This document shows, piece by piece, positions 12,793 to 26,500 of a stretch of DNA of 64,000 bases. The DNA is from Hirudo medicinalis (lineage: Eukaryota > Annelida > Clitellata > Hirudinida > Hirudinidae): the NCBI GenBank assembly GCA_011800805.1, contig MPNW01000158.1:11944-75943 (forward strand), written 5' to 3'. The position numbers and the translations under genes were made by a program. The notes under the pieces were generated by a model that was not told the origin of the DNA, did no database searches, and saw only the letters and a program-made list of their open reading frames with translations. How positions within the stretch are numbered: position 1 is the first letter of the stretch; each line of letters begins with the position of its first letter.

Positions 12793-12831
12793 TTGAAATA
12801 ATATATAAATGAAATATAAATATGTAAAAGG
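12597..12831. repeat. Near-identical 116/118-bp duplicate on either side of an N
   Basis: 12597-12712 and 12714-12831 repeat the same sequence, starting TTGATTGATAAAACAACAAC, running through an ATA microsatellite of different length and ending ATATGTAAAAGG. They are separated by exactly one N at 12713. The copies differ mainly in microsatellite length and a few bases after it. Confidence 0.9.
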
Positions 12832-13860
12832 AATAATATATTGCTGTAATAGTATAATATTAATATGCCCATAATAATAAATTAAGTAAAGAAAGCACAA
12901 AAAGAAATGAAAGATTTGAGATTAGTACATGCAGGCTGTCGGAGAAAGTCACAAAATCTGCACGTGTTTGCCACTTTTGGCCGATCCGAATAAAATTCAT
13001 GCAGCAGGTTCAAGGGCAAATATTCTGTTGATTGACAGAGAACAGGGACACAAATTAGCAACTATGGAAGCAAATTTAATTACATTTGAAATCATAAAAT
13101 CGGAGGTCGTGAAAACTTACAGAAAAATAAAATACTAAAACATTGAACAAACTATTACAAAATTAATTCAACTGGATGCAAATTGTGTCTCATGCATTTT
13201 AGTCGATTCCAAAGTGAGGAATTCCTTTGGCGGCATTCGGTCCTTCAGAGAGTCCGAGTGCTCTGCTGTATTTTGATACGTGTATTTGATGCATTGGCAC
13301 TTCATACATGTATACGATACATTTAAGCATCGTTGTCCGAACGAGTAGGTGGTATGCATTGAAAGGAAACATTACTAAGAAATCAGTGAGAGTGAGGCTA
13401 CAAAGCCACCACATCAGGCATCATAGAAAAGAACAAACCTCTTATGGCTTTTAGTAGGAATACTAACAAATGTCAACAACAACAGCAATGCATTAGTTCT
13501 CTTATAGTTGTATTAGAATTGTAATAATTCAATTATGTAAACCATCTTCCCATGTAACTCTAGATGATATAATAATAATGATGACAACAATAATAATAAC
13601 AACAACAATAATAATAATAATAACAACATAAATATTTCTAAATAAACTATACCCAAAATTGTTCTCATCAGCCACCATCTTTGTTGACATCTTCAATGAC
13701 ACTGTAAAGTCCTCAAAATGATAAAATGATAAGCACAGATAAAGATAAAAATACACAAAAATAAATTCCTTAAAATTACTGACATGAGAAACATTTCAAC
13801 TCCCAGAAAGAAAGAAACGACTCCTCGAGGATTGTCGCACGAAGTCGGAAGACGATTACC

Positions 13861-14556
13861 GTGATGATGATGATGATGATGATGATAACAATGTCGAGCC
13901 GGACAAGTGATTGAATAACTTAAGAGGTAATTTACGAAAATAGTTCGCAACGTTTCCAACGTTTCGGAGGTTGTGAGCTTTTGCATCAGACATCAGAAAG
14001 ATGGCAATATCAACAGTATCAACTGCATCGACAGATAAAAATTTAGCACACACAGGGATATGGATTCCAAAGAGCTTGTAGACGTTGAGGTTTTATAAAA
14101 TAGTTTTTATAAAAAAAATGCAAAGTCAAAAAGTAAAGACAAAGTGATTAATGACCACCAACAGTCGCACGAGCACAATCATGCTGGATTGCATAAGAGT
14201 GACATTTCAAGAAGAGGTGACAGAGACATTGAAGTGGCACAAACAAATGTCATCACTACCACTTCAGATGATGATGATGACGACTAATCATGTCAGACCA
14301 ATTATACATGCTAAATATATCCCTAAATATGTCTATGTGTCCCTAAGTGTCATCCCAACAAAAGTCAAAACTCAAAATCAAAAAAGCTGACAATGAAATA
14401 AGAAGGCGATGATGATTATTATTGTGAAGGACACTAATGATGATGATGATGAGAAGTAGTGATCAAATAGGTGAGGAAACTTATAAACGGGATCAGATGA
14501 TGATGATGATGATGAACGGACACCAACGACGACGATGGTGATGATGATGATCAAGC
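13861..14556. repeat. Cluster of GAT/ATG trinucleotide tracts
   Basis: Pure or near-pure GAT tracts occur at about 13861-13886, 14266-14282, 14437-14453, 14496-14515 and 14534-14551. They lie downstream of the GalNAc-transferase stop codon, so they may be transcribed as ATC repeats in its 3' UTR. Confidence 0.8.
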
Positions 14557-14569
14557 ATCTGTGCGACCA

Positions 14570-17500
14570 TCATAAGTTGTAGCTTTCCTCTTTGAAGTCT
14601 TCAAGGACCCACTGCTGGAGGACTGATCCAGCACAGCTTACAACTGGAAGAGCAACAAACATTCAATGGAGAGGAAGCATTGTTGAGGAGGAAAAGAATC
14701 ATCAGAATGAACAACAGATTGTCCATCACTATAAATATCATTATCATTATCATGGCCAACACTTTTGTCATTATTATCATCATCACCAACGTGACATGGT
14801 AACTATCAGTCACATCATCTTCATCTTTGCAGGCCCTCTTGTTTAAACATTCCGAATTAAGAACATATTTGAGTTGCAAGTAATTCTGACTGTTACCGTG
14901 ACATCTCATGCCTCGTTCTACGTGCAATGCTGATAATGATATTTGTGTATCACTTAATTAATTGACTGATATTTTAAACCCTAGCATCCATAAGGTGGCT
15001 GTTTGCATGCATTGTTACTTATGGAATTTTTGTTGATACAAAAATTGGAAATAATACACAGTAGGACTTAGAAGTACCAGCTAACAAAGCATTTGCATCT
15101 TCAACAACAATTAACTATAATCCAACAACTAGACCAGCAATCAGCAACTACAACTGATGCAGCAAGTGCAACAAAGGTCGACACCAATGCAACGAACAAC
15201 AACACCTTGCAACAACAACAAAGACATCATACAACAATCAACAACAACGACAACATCATACAACAATCATACAACAATGACAACATCTCGCGACTACTCA
15301 CCGAGTTCAAGAGTATCCTTCTTTGGATGCTGGGGGGCCTCAAGGCACAAGTTGGTTTTGATGTTTCTCATGGTTTGCAGCTTTTAATTTGTATCAAACG
15401 AAACAATCCTCAATCGATCGATCGATAAACATTTCGACGTGAACATGTGTGAGTGCGCGTAAAATATTTCGTGCGGATCGATCGACTTGAAGTGACAGCT
15501 TGGTGAGTTAGATAATAAGTTTAAATGATAAATAATCAGAGCATCTCATCAAAAATATTTACTTAATATTTACGTGTACGTGTCGACGCTCACACACAAG
15601 TAGAACTATTTTTTAAAATGTTGACTCCACAAAAAATGAACTAAAAAAATTTAATGGAAGGAAAAACCACAAACTATTGAAATGGAAACAATAATTAATT
15701 ACTTACGTAATATATAATTAATGCTTATAATTAATTAAATAAAATAAAAAAAATTAATTAAATACGTAAATGAACGACATCTACGTGAACTTTGAACTTG
15801 CAGACTTCTAACCTTTTTGTCGTAGTACCACTCCTGGTAGGGTGAGCCATTGCAGTTCTTAAGAAGAACCCTGGTTTTGTCGGGGACTTCAAGGCACAGT
15901 TCGTCTGCTCTCAGCTGTTTCGAGTTGGTGTACGAGAATACCTGAATACCAAGTTCAATCGCTTGAAACCTCATTTATATTATCTACGTTAATTAATTGC
16001 ATTTGACAAGAGTAAGTAAAATAATAATAATAATAATATTATACATAATTATTAAAACGTAATTAATCGCTGGTTACATTATTGCAATCAATTATTATTA
16101 TTTGGTTTTAATTAATTGTTATGACTTTAAGCTTTCAACAAGAATTTCTAGTTGCCATTTCTAGTAATTATTACTATTATTATTATTATTATTATTATTA
16201 AAACACTGCCATTATTATTCTCAGTGCAATTAGCTTCTGTAACTGTTGTCGCCATTGTTGTTTATGCTAAATAAAATCCATAAACACAACAACGACATTG
16301 AAATCGTCACCTGATTACCGCCGGCATTGTGACACCTGATGGCATTCACGACGTCACCTGCACGGTGACCCATCGTATCGAGACACAACTGGGTGGCAAT
16401 GTTTTTCACCTGGAAATGCAAATGAGATGGATGAATAAATTATGATGAAACAATAACAAGCAATCGACCGGTCTTCTGTCTAAAAACGAGAATGTCGTTC
16501 TTAGTACAAATTCACTTCAAATTCGCATCACAAAGAATTCGGAGGTCGTGAGGTTCATCTTGTGTTTAAAATATTTCCTGTCGTCGGGTGCATTAAACGA
16601 TGTGCATTAATTAACATGCATTAATAATGCACATCATTTCCTCCCAAGTTCAAATTTTCATTATTGTAATCAACCAGAATTACTGCAGAATTATCAGGTT
16701 ATTTCTTAGATTAACCCTGTCGAATTAAATTCTTAATAAAGGTCTTAAAAATGTCTCTTATCCTTGTGGTCATCGCCCAGCGTCCATTTGACTCGACCAT
16801 CGGGACATCGTGCTTAATCTAGGCGTACCGATGATAGTGTCGGTAGCAGGAAGGCGCAAGGCAGACTCACATATCCTAGGGAATGGTAGGAGACAGGTAT
16901 GTTGGAGTTGTGGTAAACATTCTCCAAGTACCACTGGAAACTCTTGCACTTCAGCTTCCTCCTGAGTTTTTTCCTGTCTGAGACATCCCCGTAGGAGGAG
17001 CTTCGAGCACCTGCATGTGAATATTCATGAGCTCCTTAATTGCTGTAATAATTACCATTGGATTGTAATAATTAATTAATAATAACAATGATGATTGAAA
17101 CTAAATCACCTATTCAAACTAACCTACTTATCTAGAAAATTAGCACTCACAATATGACTCATCATGACAAAGCTCGTCAAATTTCGCCTGCCATCACCGA
17201 TTCCAAGCATCAGCATACCCGACCGCTTGTCTCACCTGGATTGGACTTGTAGTAGAACTCCTTGTAACCGTCCATCCACACCTCGGCAGTCCTCAGAAAG
17301 TTGTTGTCGAGGATGCTGGCCACCCCTCCGGGCCAGCTGTAGGGGGAGGTCTCCCTGAACACGTGGCCCACCCTCGAGCAGGTCACAATCAACACCTGAC
17401 CCCCGCACATCCAGATCTGAAGGCGATAAACCAAAGTAGTAGACTTCTAGCAACAATGCTAGGGCTCGTCGGGTTGATAAGATGTCAGTTGATAAGGTAG

Positions 17501-20500
17501 ATTGGTTACCAACAAATTGCACAACAACATTCGTCAATGTCACATGATGCTAAAAATATTCAGACGATAAATTATATTTGTAACGATAATCGATCCTGGA
17601 AATATGAAATGGTCACTAAAGGCAAATTTAGAATATTAGCCAATGGATGGCACATTGTCAGTGTTCATGGCATGATCAAGCAACCAACCCTGAAGGACAT
17701 TTCGACATTCTCTCCACCCCAGATGATCATGCCAGGGTCGTAAGCACCGATCTCGTAAAAGTAATTCTTGTCGATTGCAAACAAGCCCCCTGCCATGGTG
17801 GGTGACCTAGATGGTATTTTTTAAAAGGTCCGATCATACGATGTGAACCTTCATATTGTGATGTTTCATTTCAGTTATGCATGCACTTTAATTAATTGTC
17901 TAATATTTTTTTCAATAAATACCACCTCTCACCTCATTGGCAAGGTGTTGTCCCCTCCCCTCCTAAGCTCCTCCTCCTTTGATATCCTGTACCACCTGCA
18001 AGTTAATGACATACAAGCATGCAGCTAACAGTGATCATAATGACATTCGTGGTGGTTATTACATTGAAGATCACATTAGATCGGCGGTCCTCGACCCGTT
18101 GGTCACCTGACTTCTTTGCCAGGGGTCGCCCGAGGCTAGACTCACTAGGAATTTATTATTTTTTCTAATATTTAAAAACATATTTTTATAAAACCATATC
18201 CTTAACCCTGCGCATAATTTTGATTAAGATGCTTTTTTAGTGCAAGCACAAAAACTGTCGCGAATGATGTGAATTTTTTGAAATCGAGTGCTTTGAACAG
18301 CTGCCTGTTTTTGAAAACTGCAATGAGTCCGATGCACCTAATAATGTTTTCTTATTTCACACCGATGTGAGATGGTTGTCAAGAGGCGAGGTTTTATAGT
18401 GGGTTTTTGATCTCCGAGATGAATTAAAAACTTTTCTTTAATCGAAGAAGAAAACCAAAGTTCGAAGAATTTTTCAGTGATAAAACCAAACTTCAAAGAA
18501 ATTCCATACTTGGCTGATATCATTGATATCACCTTTGCGATATCAAACGAATTAAATGTATCCCTTCAAGGACCGAATGCAACATGACTAGATTTATCAG
18601 AGAAGATCCATGCATTCCATTTCATACTGAAACTTCAGCTTTGGCAAATAAAATTAGAAGGAAATAAAGCTCGCATGTTGCCGAACTTACTCACTGGCCT
18701 TCTTTGAGGAATACGATGCTGAACTTCAAAACAAAATATAGAATGATACGTTCTACCAAACAACACTTGCAAATTCTTGAGGAAGAAATTTCAAGCTATT
18801 TTACCACGTTACCTGACGCACAATTTGCAGTAGCTAGAAGTTCATTCACAGTTTAAATTGAAGGGGTTCCAGAGAATGCTCATTACCAGCGACATAGCAA
18901 AACATGATTTCTCTACTTTGTCGCTTAACAAATGTTTGGGGAAAAAAATCATATCCTATTTTGTCTGAGATTGTGTTGGCCTCCTTCTTCCTTTCCAACA
19001 ACAAACCTATGTGAAACAGGCTTTTCAAGTTTGTTGGTCGTCAAGGCGAGCAGACTTGATACTGTGCTCTCACTAAGACAGCCCCTTGAATTTCCAAATT
19101 AATTAAAAGGAAGCATGCACAACCACCTCACTGACATGTTTGCAATGTTTTGCAACTCAAATAACATTGAGCATACAAAATAAATAATTACAAAAAAATT
19201 ACAATCTATTTCATATTTTCTCGTTCAAAACAATCTAAAATTTGTAAACATAAGCTTGAGAAGTGCATAAAAATGTTTTAAAAATAAACTTTCAATTGTT
19301 TTGGAGTCAAAGGCTTAACAACGACAATGCAATGAACCGAGTGAAATGCAGCCCAATCAATTTCATTAGTGGCGAGTGCTGCCGAGGGTCGCAGCACCGG
19401 AAAGGTCGAGAACCTTTGCATTGAGTCGTTAAATACTAACGAGCTAAACAACCCTGCATGTTACGTTCTAATGATCACAAATTGAAATGTTGCATCCAAG
19501 ACCGAGACCACACAAATTGGCACCCCGATGACATCATGGTATCGGAGGTGATGATGATGATGATGGCGGCGGTGATGACGATACTCGAGTCGATACTCGT
19601 TGAAACAACACGTTCCTAGCAATCAATCCAAACTAAATGCTAATCTGGTTCTCTCGAGGTCAAATTGAGTAGAATTAATTAGTAGATAAATAAATAAATA
19701 TTTAACTAATAATCAATAATAATAAATTTAATAATCAGTCAATTATTTAATTAATTAATAATCCGCACAGACCGACCTGAAGTTGAGTCTCCAGTTGAAA
19801 CCTCCCCAGATGAGGTCGGATCCCGTTTTGTACTCAAAGTTTCGGTCGCTGATGACGTCGATCACCGGACATGCCACCGATCTCCTTTTCGTGCAATGAT
19901 TTTTTTTATTCGTAACATCAATAAAGATGGCGATAAATAATAATAGTAATAATGATAATAACTGTGCAATGATTTTAAAAATTCCACTAAACATCATCAT
20001 TAATTCATCGATCATCCTCCTAAATTATCCATCATCCATCGATTGACAACGTACGGCAACATTTGCAACATCAATCTCGACGACATTGCGACATGGTTGA
20101 TAATGACGACATGGCGGACGGTACCTGTCCACTTTGATTTCGTAGAGGAGCGGTTCGATCCAACCAGTGGTGCACTCGCAGTGAGCGTCGAGGAAGATGA
20201 TCACCTCTCCTCTGGCCAATGCCGCACCTGGACGAAGGGTTCGTGACGAATACGTAAGTACGTGGCATACTTAACTCAGGTCGATGTTAAATGACATTTA
20301 TCGACGTTGCAACGGCCCGACGTAACTAGCAAAAGCAATTGAACGATCGAGTGCAATCGGGAACGTCCGAATGTCAATGTAAAATGTCGGAGTGAATAAT
20401 ATTTCTGAGCTCAAAAGCAGACGACAAAAGCCCACTAAAAGTATATAATTAGCCAAATCAATCTTCCAACTTTGATAATGCCTATTCTTGAGCTAATGGC

Positions 20501-22620
20501 TAACTTAATAATAATCGACATTCGTCGTCGACGCTACAAAGCGCGGACTGCAATTTGGTCGTAATTCGTTTAAATGACAATGTAAATGTAAATATTCAGA
20601 ACCTTCAAATCAACAATAAGCAGTAATCAAATTAAAAACAAATAAAACTTTGTCAGTTAAAAACGAAAAATACTCAAAAACCTTTTAATCTGGCTCTCAT
20701 GAGGCCGCTTCTGTTTTGCATCCTGACGACTTGCGTGAGGACGGGCAGCTTTCCCACGTATTCATCCAGTCTCTCTTTCAAGAAGTCTTTGAAAGGTTTG
20801 AAAATAAATAAACATAAACAAAAACAATATAAATACTCATTAAACACAAACATAAACATGTAAGTATATGTTTAACATGCATGTACATAATATAAATATT
20901 CGTTTGAGATACACATACACACTGCCAACATTCGTTTAACATAATATCAATTAACGATATAAATATTCGCTTGAGATAATCCTAAGCGTAAATGCCAACA
21001 AGTTTATATCGAAATTGATGACCTATAAATTGACGGAATCGAGGAGGAGAGAAATTTGAAACGTTAAAGATTTAACGTCGTAATGTTTCGAGTGGCAAGA
21101 GAAATTCATTGCCGAACGCTTCGACCTTCACTCGACCTTAACTCCGATAAGTTAACGGATCACGACCTCTCACCTCTTTCGCTGGCATCGTCCACTAGGA
21201 TGATCTCTTTGACGAGATGTCTAGGAGTTCTATTGATGATACTCCACAAGGTTCTAATGAGGGTCGACCAGGCCTCGTTGTGGAACACGATGACGATGCT
21301 CGCGTCCGGCAAGGTCGTCGAATACTGCTTCGTTTGGCACCTGATTTGAATAGCTTGTCAGTCCATCGACCGTTCGATTTGTGTAATGCTGATGTTTGTG
21401 GTGCTTAATAAATGACCTTGTTATTGTTGTCATTACCAACCATTGATTAGATTGGTGACAGATGTTATTGCTAATTCCTCTTCAATAAATACTCAAAAAG
21501 AGAACAGTTGAACATTTGCAATTAAGTGCTCCTTATCTTGTCGTCTGCTCGGCATAAACTATTTAATGAGTTCAATTTGAGAAATCAAAAATTCTCTGGT
21601 CTCCGATAACCGATAAACGAGAGCCAAAAGATAAGAACAGACAAACCTGTAAGATCTGTAATCAGGAAGAGATCTGTTCACTGACATGAGATCACTGGCC
21701 ATCAGGTTGAACTGATTGATCTTAAAAAGGGAATCCGCCTCTGCGGTCTTTTCGGATGGAATAACAACGGCGTGACCCATCTCTCCGTGTCCGGGTTGAG
21801 CAAAAACTTTGAGAGGTTTGAAATCGTGAGCCAATAATTAATTTAAAATACAAAACCAGTAAATGGTTTGTAATCCATTAATTGGTAACACAGAGAGCAG
21901 AATTAAAGAATTAAAATCCATTAAAAATTAACTAATTATCTAATAATTCAAAGTTGGCTTTAAAAAAAGATTTTGAATTCCTGAACAATCTCAAACAATA
22001 AAACTCAGGGCATTTTAATTTCACCATTGTCCAATTGTCGAACTAATGGCGGATTTACTGAATTACTAACAAAATAAAAGTGCATGAAACTAACTGTAGG
22101 AATATATATCACTGATGAAGTTTTTGATGAAACCGAGCCTTGTGAGGGCTGGAGTTGCAATAAATGTCGCAGGGAGTTGAGTGACCTATCACAAAAAAAT
22201 AGCTTACATCTAAAGCTATTGACTTAGCATGATCATGAAAGAAATAAGGAGTACAACCTTTAAATTGTCTAAAATTCTCTAAGTAAATAAACTGCATTAA
22301 GAGTTGCTAATCAATTTTGAATGTATAAACTTATGAAAAGATGTATGGACATTTTCATCAAATTTAAACAATCTCTGAAATATTGCGAAAATACTCAAAC
22401 ATTGTAATTTTATAGCAAAGTCACTTAAAAGTGAATCACTTAAAAATATTAATCATCTCACTCCTGGCGCGGGGCATGGCGCTTTGTTGCTGCAGTCAAT
22501 AAAGTACATCATGAGGAAAACATAGATGAAGAACCACACAAGTGAAGTAATTAGCACCAATCTGTAATGTTGGAGTCTCTTTCGAGTCAACGAAAAGCTT
22601 AAATTTTTAACAGGCCACAT
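14570..22620 (-). CDS. GALNT: Polypeptide N-acetylgalactosaminyltransferase (Golgi, O-GalNAc initiation)
   Basis: Fifteen minus-strand exons: 22462-22620, 22113-22185, 21647-21806, 21174-21340, 20682-20786, 20125-20227, 19777-19884, 17933-17995, 17689-17806, 17236-17416, 16871-17010, 16311-16409, 15813-15941, 15302-15380, 14570-14643. They give 585 residues with all phases agreeing. It is a type II protein: a membrane anchor at residues about 19-38 ([20 protein letters not shown]) and a short stem. The GT-A catalytic domain carries [14 protein letters not shown], the metal-binding DXH motif (FLDAHCEC), [29 protein letters not shown] and [10 protein letters not shown]. The ricin-type lectin domain has three repeats ending in EWYYD and QQWVL. 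It transfers GalNAc to Ser/Thr in the Golgi, and the motifs are closest to the GALNT1/13 group. The second exon (stem, 73 nt) is the least certain. Confidence 0.93.
15105..15295. repeat. CAA-rich low-complexity tract in last GALNT intron
   Basis: Irregular CAA/ACA/CAT repeats fill most of the intron between the last two GalNAc-transferase exons. The glutamine/asparagine-rich plus-strand frames here are by-products of this tract. Confidence 0.8.
18082..19418 (+). mobile_element. Inactive hAT element inside a GALNT intron
   Basis: The ends are imperfect inverted repeats. The left end reads CGGCGGTCCTCGACCCGTTG, and the right end, read backwards, reads CAAAGGTTCTCGACCTTTCC. Both resemble the CAGNGGTTCTCAACC start of ZBED-type hAT elements. 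Imperfect 8-bp flanking copies, CATTAGAT (18074-18081) and CATTGAGT (19419-19426), look like an aged target-site duplication. From about 18340 to 19050 there is a broken plus-strand transposase: [34 protein letters not shown] and, later, [14 protein letters not shown], interrupted by stops and frameshifts. The BED finger and N-terminal part are missing. The insertion sits antisense in the intron between GALNT exons 7 and 8. Confidence 0.75.
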
Positions 22621-23255
22621 TTTTTGATCGTTTGTGACCGAAGTTATATTGAGTCCAAGTTCGATCTGACTTCCAACAATTTAAAAACCCCGGTGTCTAT
22701 GAAACCCGACAAGTTGTATTTACACAGATTTAAAGAATTTCTCATAACTAAACATTGGTAAATTTCACTAAACAGAGGTTTTGAAAAGGTTCGTAAGAAA
22801 TAAGTAGAGCCATCACCGGATCACATTACGATATATCGTGGCAAACATAGATTTGTGTTAAAGCAGAAAACGCCTTGCAATTAAGTCACAAGTTATTTTT
22901 ATTTAATATCCTTAAATTTTGTTGATATTTATTATAATTAATTTAATTAATAAAGCACCTCAAAGAGCTACTCAAAATTATCATACATTATATTTCCCAT
23001 TTAAATATAGTTTTTATAGCCTCATTCGTTTGCTTTGAGGACAGTATAAGTTTGATAGAATTTTTAATAAATGTTGAATAATTTCAAACAAATTAATTAA
23101 TCCTTATTCAACTACTTTATTATTTTATTATATTATCAAGTTTTTAAGCGTTTAAATCTAACGTTATAACCTTAAGGTCTCTCCAACTGAACCTTCTGAT
23201 TTGTTTGTTTCATGGTTTTTTTTATTTAATTAGGCTTCAATTTAATAAGTTTACA

Positions 23256-23289
<34 letters not shown>

Positions 23290-23591
23290 AACTCATTTCA
23301 AAATCACAAAAGGTTCATGCTTTCAGATCAAAAAGCTCCTTCACAAGAAATATTTAAATGATCAAATTAACTCTTTGATCAATTTTAAGTACTTTCAATT
23401 GTTAATGCAGCGAGGCAATGTCATTTAATTGATAAGACTTGTCTATCCTCAGGTCATATTGTAGCGAAGGAATGTCCTCACCTGAACTTGCCTCAGTGCA
23501 ATAGGGAAGAAATAAAAGGCCATTTTAATTTTTTAAACATCGATAGCATTGCTTAACACTTTTTTGTTAATGTTATTTGCAGTTTATACAA
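22621..23591. promoter_or_regulatory. 5' region between divergent GALNT and guanylate cyclase genes
   Basis: 971 bp between divergent start codons, very AT-rich, with a TTGA tract at 23257-23287. No core promoter element could be assigned with confidence, and unseen 5' UTR exons may lie here. Confidence 0.35.
23257..23287. repeat. (TTGA)n microsatellite
   Basis: Seven full TTGA units and a partial one, uninterrupted, in the divergent 5' region between two genes. Confidence 0.95.
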
Positions 23592-26500
23592 ATGTTACTA
23601 CATTGTCACGTGTTGATAAATGTGATTCTGTTTCATTCTGCAACCGGTTTAAAAGAAGCTTCACCCGTGATAAGAAATGACTCTCAAAAGCTCCCGCACG
23701 GTCATTTCAATGCAATCCGAAAAAATAATGTTTCAATAATTAATAATTTCCAACAAAATGTGGCGGAATTTCATTTGGAACATTTTAAGATTGGATTTTT
23801 GGCTCCCTGGAATGCTGCCTTTGAGGAATTCAGTGCTCTCACCAGTGCAAGCGCCATCAGTCTGGCTATTGAGAAGATCCATGCCGATCCAATTCTTGGA
23901 AAGATCATGAGGTTCAGGTGAGAAGTTTATTCTTTAGAACTATTATTTTATCAAATTATTCTAGCATTATTCTATGAAATTATTAAATATTATTCTTGAT
24001 AATAACAATAATAATAATAGTTAATTTGCAATGCTCCATATGCATATCGTCAGAGGAGCCTAAATATCACATTCATAATTTGAACAATGAATTGTCTACT
24101 AACGATAAGACTGATGGCGCTTGCACTGGTGGGAGCACTTTGTTTTTATCGGTTATATCTTTGTGCAAGCTACTTTAGAATTGACTGCCATCGATTAATT
24201 GGACTGTAATATTGAAGTGTAATCTCAAATTTTGAGAAATAATTGAAGAATATGAATTGAAGAATGCTAAAAGTTAGATTATTATCTGACTTCACAAGCA
24301 GGCGTTAATTATGAAGTCATATCGTAGCCATTCCAACTAGATAAAAAAATAAAACAAAATAGCACATTCCATGCCAAGGACGCGAATTCAAGAAATAACT
24401 CTTTGTAACCTTTGACCTCGACAGCGTGGTGACCTCGGATTCAGGGTGCAGCAGTAAGATCACAGTGGGCAACATTTTAAAGTTGATGTCTCAGCAGAAG
24501 ATCGATGCATTCATTGGACCTCCGTGCTCGATTGGTTATAATTGAATGAATGCAATGAACAACTACTAAATTAATACTGATGATGCTGATGATGATAACA
24601 ACAACGATGACGACGATGGTGATGATGGATTTGGAGAAAACTTTACAATTTTAATTATTGGTCATAATAGTGGAAGTTGATAGTTACTAAATATTGTCTG
24701 CTAAATGTTTTGATAAGTTATAAAATACTTAATATCGATCACATTCTTCGTAATGGCTGTAATAATATTTTATTAGATCAGCACAATACATTATAATTTT
24801 CGATTGAATTGACAATGACATCTCCACCAAATCTTTCCTAAGCCTGCAAGCCGGCTGCGGAACTGGCTTCCTACTGGAACAAGCCCCTCATTTCCTGGGT
24901 AGCCACTGATCCCGATTTCAACGACAAATCAATCTATACCACTTTAGGGAGAACCCTCGGACCGTTCAGCAAGATGGCAGCTTTTATGGTAGAGGTGTTG
25001 CGATATTACGGTTGGAATAGGACTTCATTGATATCGTCAAACTACAGTCTATGGTCAGATGCGGGAAAGGCGATAATAAAGGTGGATTGATTTTTTTTTA
25101 GACAAATTTGGTAAATAATTTAAGTAGTTTCTTGATAAAATTATTCTTCATTATTACATTATTACAAGATTACATTTCTCTTGTAAGTTTTATTTCATAA
25201 CAATTTTGTAAATGTTGATTCAGTGGAAATAAATCTGACAGCTCTTAAAAACAAAAACAAAAACAAATAATTATTCTAAATAGTTTTAAAATCATAAAAG
25301 TTTTCAAATCATGGTTAAAATGGTTTTCCAGGTATTTCAAGAGAGTCACATTACCATTGCCTACTCAAGTGAAGTCTACAGGTATCCGCCCGAATCTCGT
25401 TTGAGGAAAATTCTTCTTAAAGTTAAAGAGGAAAGCAGAAGTATGAATATTTTATTCAATAATAAATAAATAATAAATCGATTGTTCGAAATACAGACGT
25501 GAAAATAGAAAAATTCAAAACTTAAAATCAAAGTGAAAATATAGTTAATTCAATTATTACGCACTAAAAGTCAAACAATCTCGACCAAACACCAAGCAGT
25601 AATAACGGATAATACAGAGCAATAATGAGAACAACATAAACATAACATAGTAAACATTGTAACATGAAAACAATATTTAGTGCAACGTTCGACTACATTA
25701 GCCCACAAATCGGATAATGACTATTAACCACTCGTTAATAACTAATTAATTATTAAATTATGTTTTTACTAATCAACTTGCTCACCGCCAGTTGTAATCC
25801 TGGCTCTACCGAAAGAGGATAGGCGTAGGTCGCTGTTGATGGCTCGTTCCATGGGCATGACGAGCGGTGAGTTTGTCTTCGTAACGATGGATTCACTACC
25901 GGAGGAGAACCTGCTGAACACGGATGAAGTTTGGCAAGGAAAGGATGGAAAAGACGGAGATGCGAGGGAAGCTTTTGAAGCCGTACTTCATGTTAGAAGG
26001 ATGCCAGATGGAGTCGATTAGTTTGCGAATAGATGTGGAACAATAATATTTAGATTTAACATGATAAACACGATAATACTTACATTATTAAAAATCAATT
26101 AATAAGTCATGTGGTTGTTACAATAAAATTAATTTATAATTCTTCTATTAAATCACAATTGTCATTGAAGCAAACTTCCTGGTAATGTTAATATCTTGAA
26201 CCTGGTACAGATCGTACAGGTATGAAATGAGTCGTGCGCCGTAGTACAAATTGCCATTATCGTGGCTGTGTTGTTAAAAATAAATATTATTCTTAAATAA
26301 GACATAAATTCATTTAAAAACAGATTACTTTAGCCTCCCTTTCGAACAAAGAAGTCATCGATTTTCGTAAGGAGGTGGCAAGGAGAATGCTTTTACCACC
26401 CTGGTCAAAATATGCCAATGGAGGCGTTGAAGTAAATTATTAACTAAATGGTTTAGTTAAAAAAGTAGTTAACGTATAACTTGATTTATGAAAGATTGCT

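Larger units (their letters stand above)
10619..14569. other. Gene-poor, microsatellite-rich stretch
   Basis: Nearly 4 kb without a supported gene. It contains the 3' flank of SYNCRIP, a duplicated segment around the single N (12597-12831), ATA/CAA tracts near 13560-13625 and several GAT tracts between 13860 and 14550. The right part is probably the 3' UTR or downstream flank of the minus-strand GalNAc-transferase. Small open frames at 12157-12390 and 12929-13138 resemble no family I know and have no splice context supporting them. Confidence 0.5.

Noticed and set aside
12361..12900. 179-codon minus-strand frame with tyrosine runs
   Set aside because: The tyrosines come from ATA microsatellites, and the frame crosses the N and the duplicated segment. 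No family or splice support.
12157..13138. Two short plus frames (12157-12390 and 12929-13138)
   Set aside because: Non-repetitive but without recognisable domain, splice context or neighbouring exon. Too weak to call as genes.
13528..14560. Possible CRISPR-like or regulatory array of short repeats
   Set aside because: The repeats are ordinary trinucleotide microsatellites without spacers, and the genome is animal.
15093..15428. Gln/Asn-rich plus-strand frames
   Set aside because: Produced by the CAA-rich tract in the last GALNT intron and partly antisense to GALNT exon 14.
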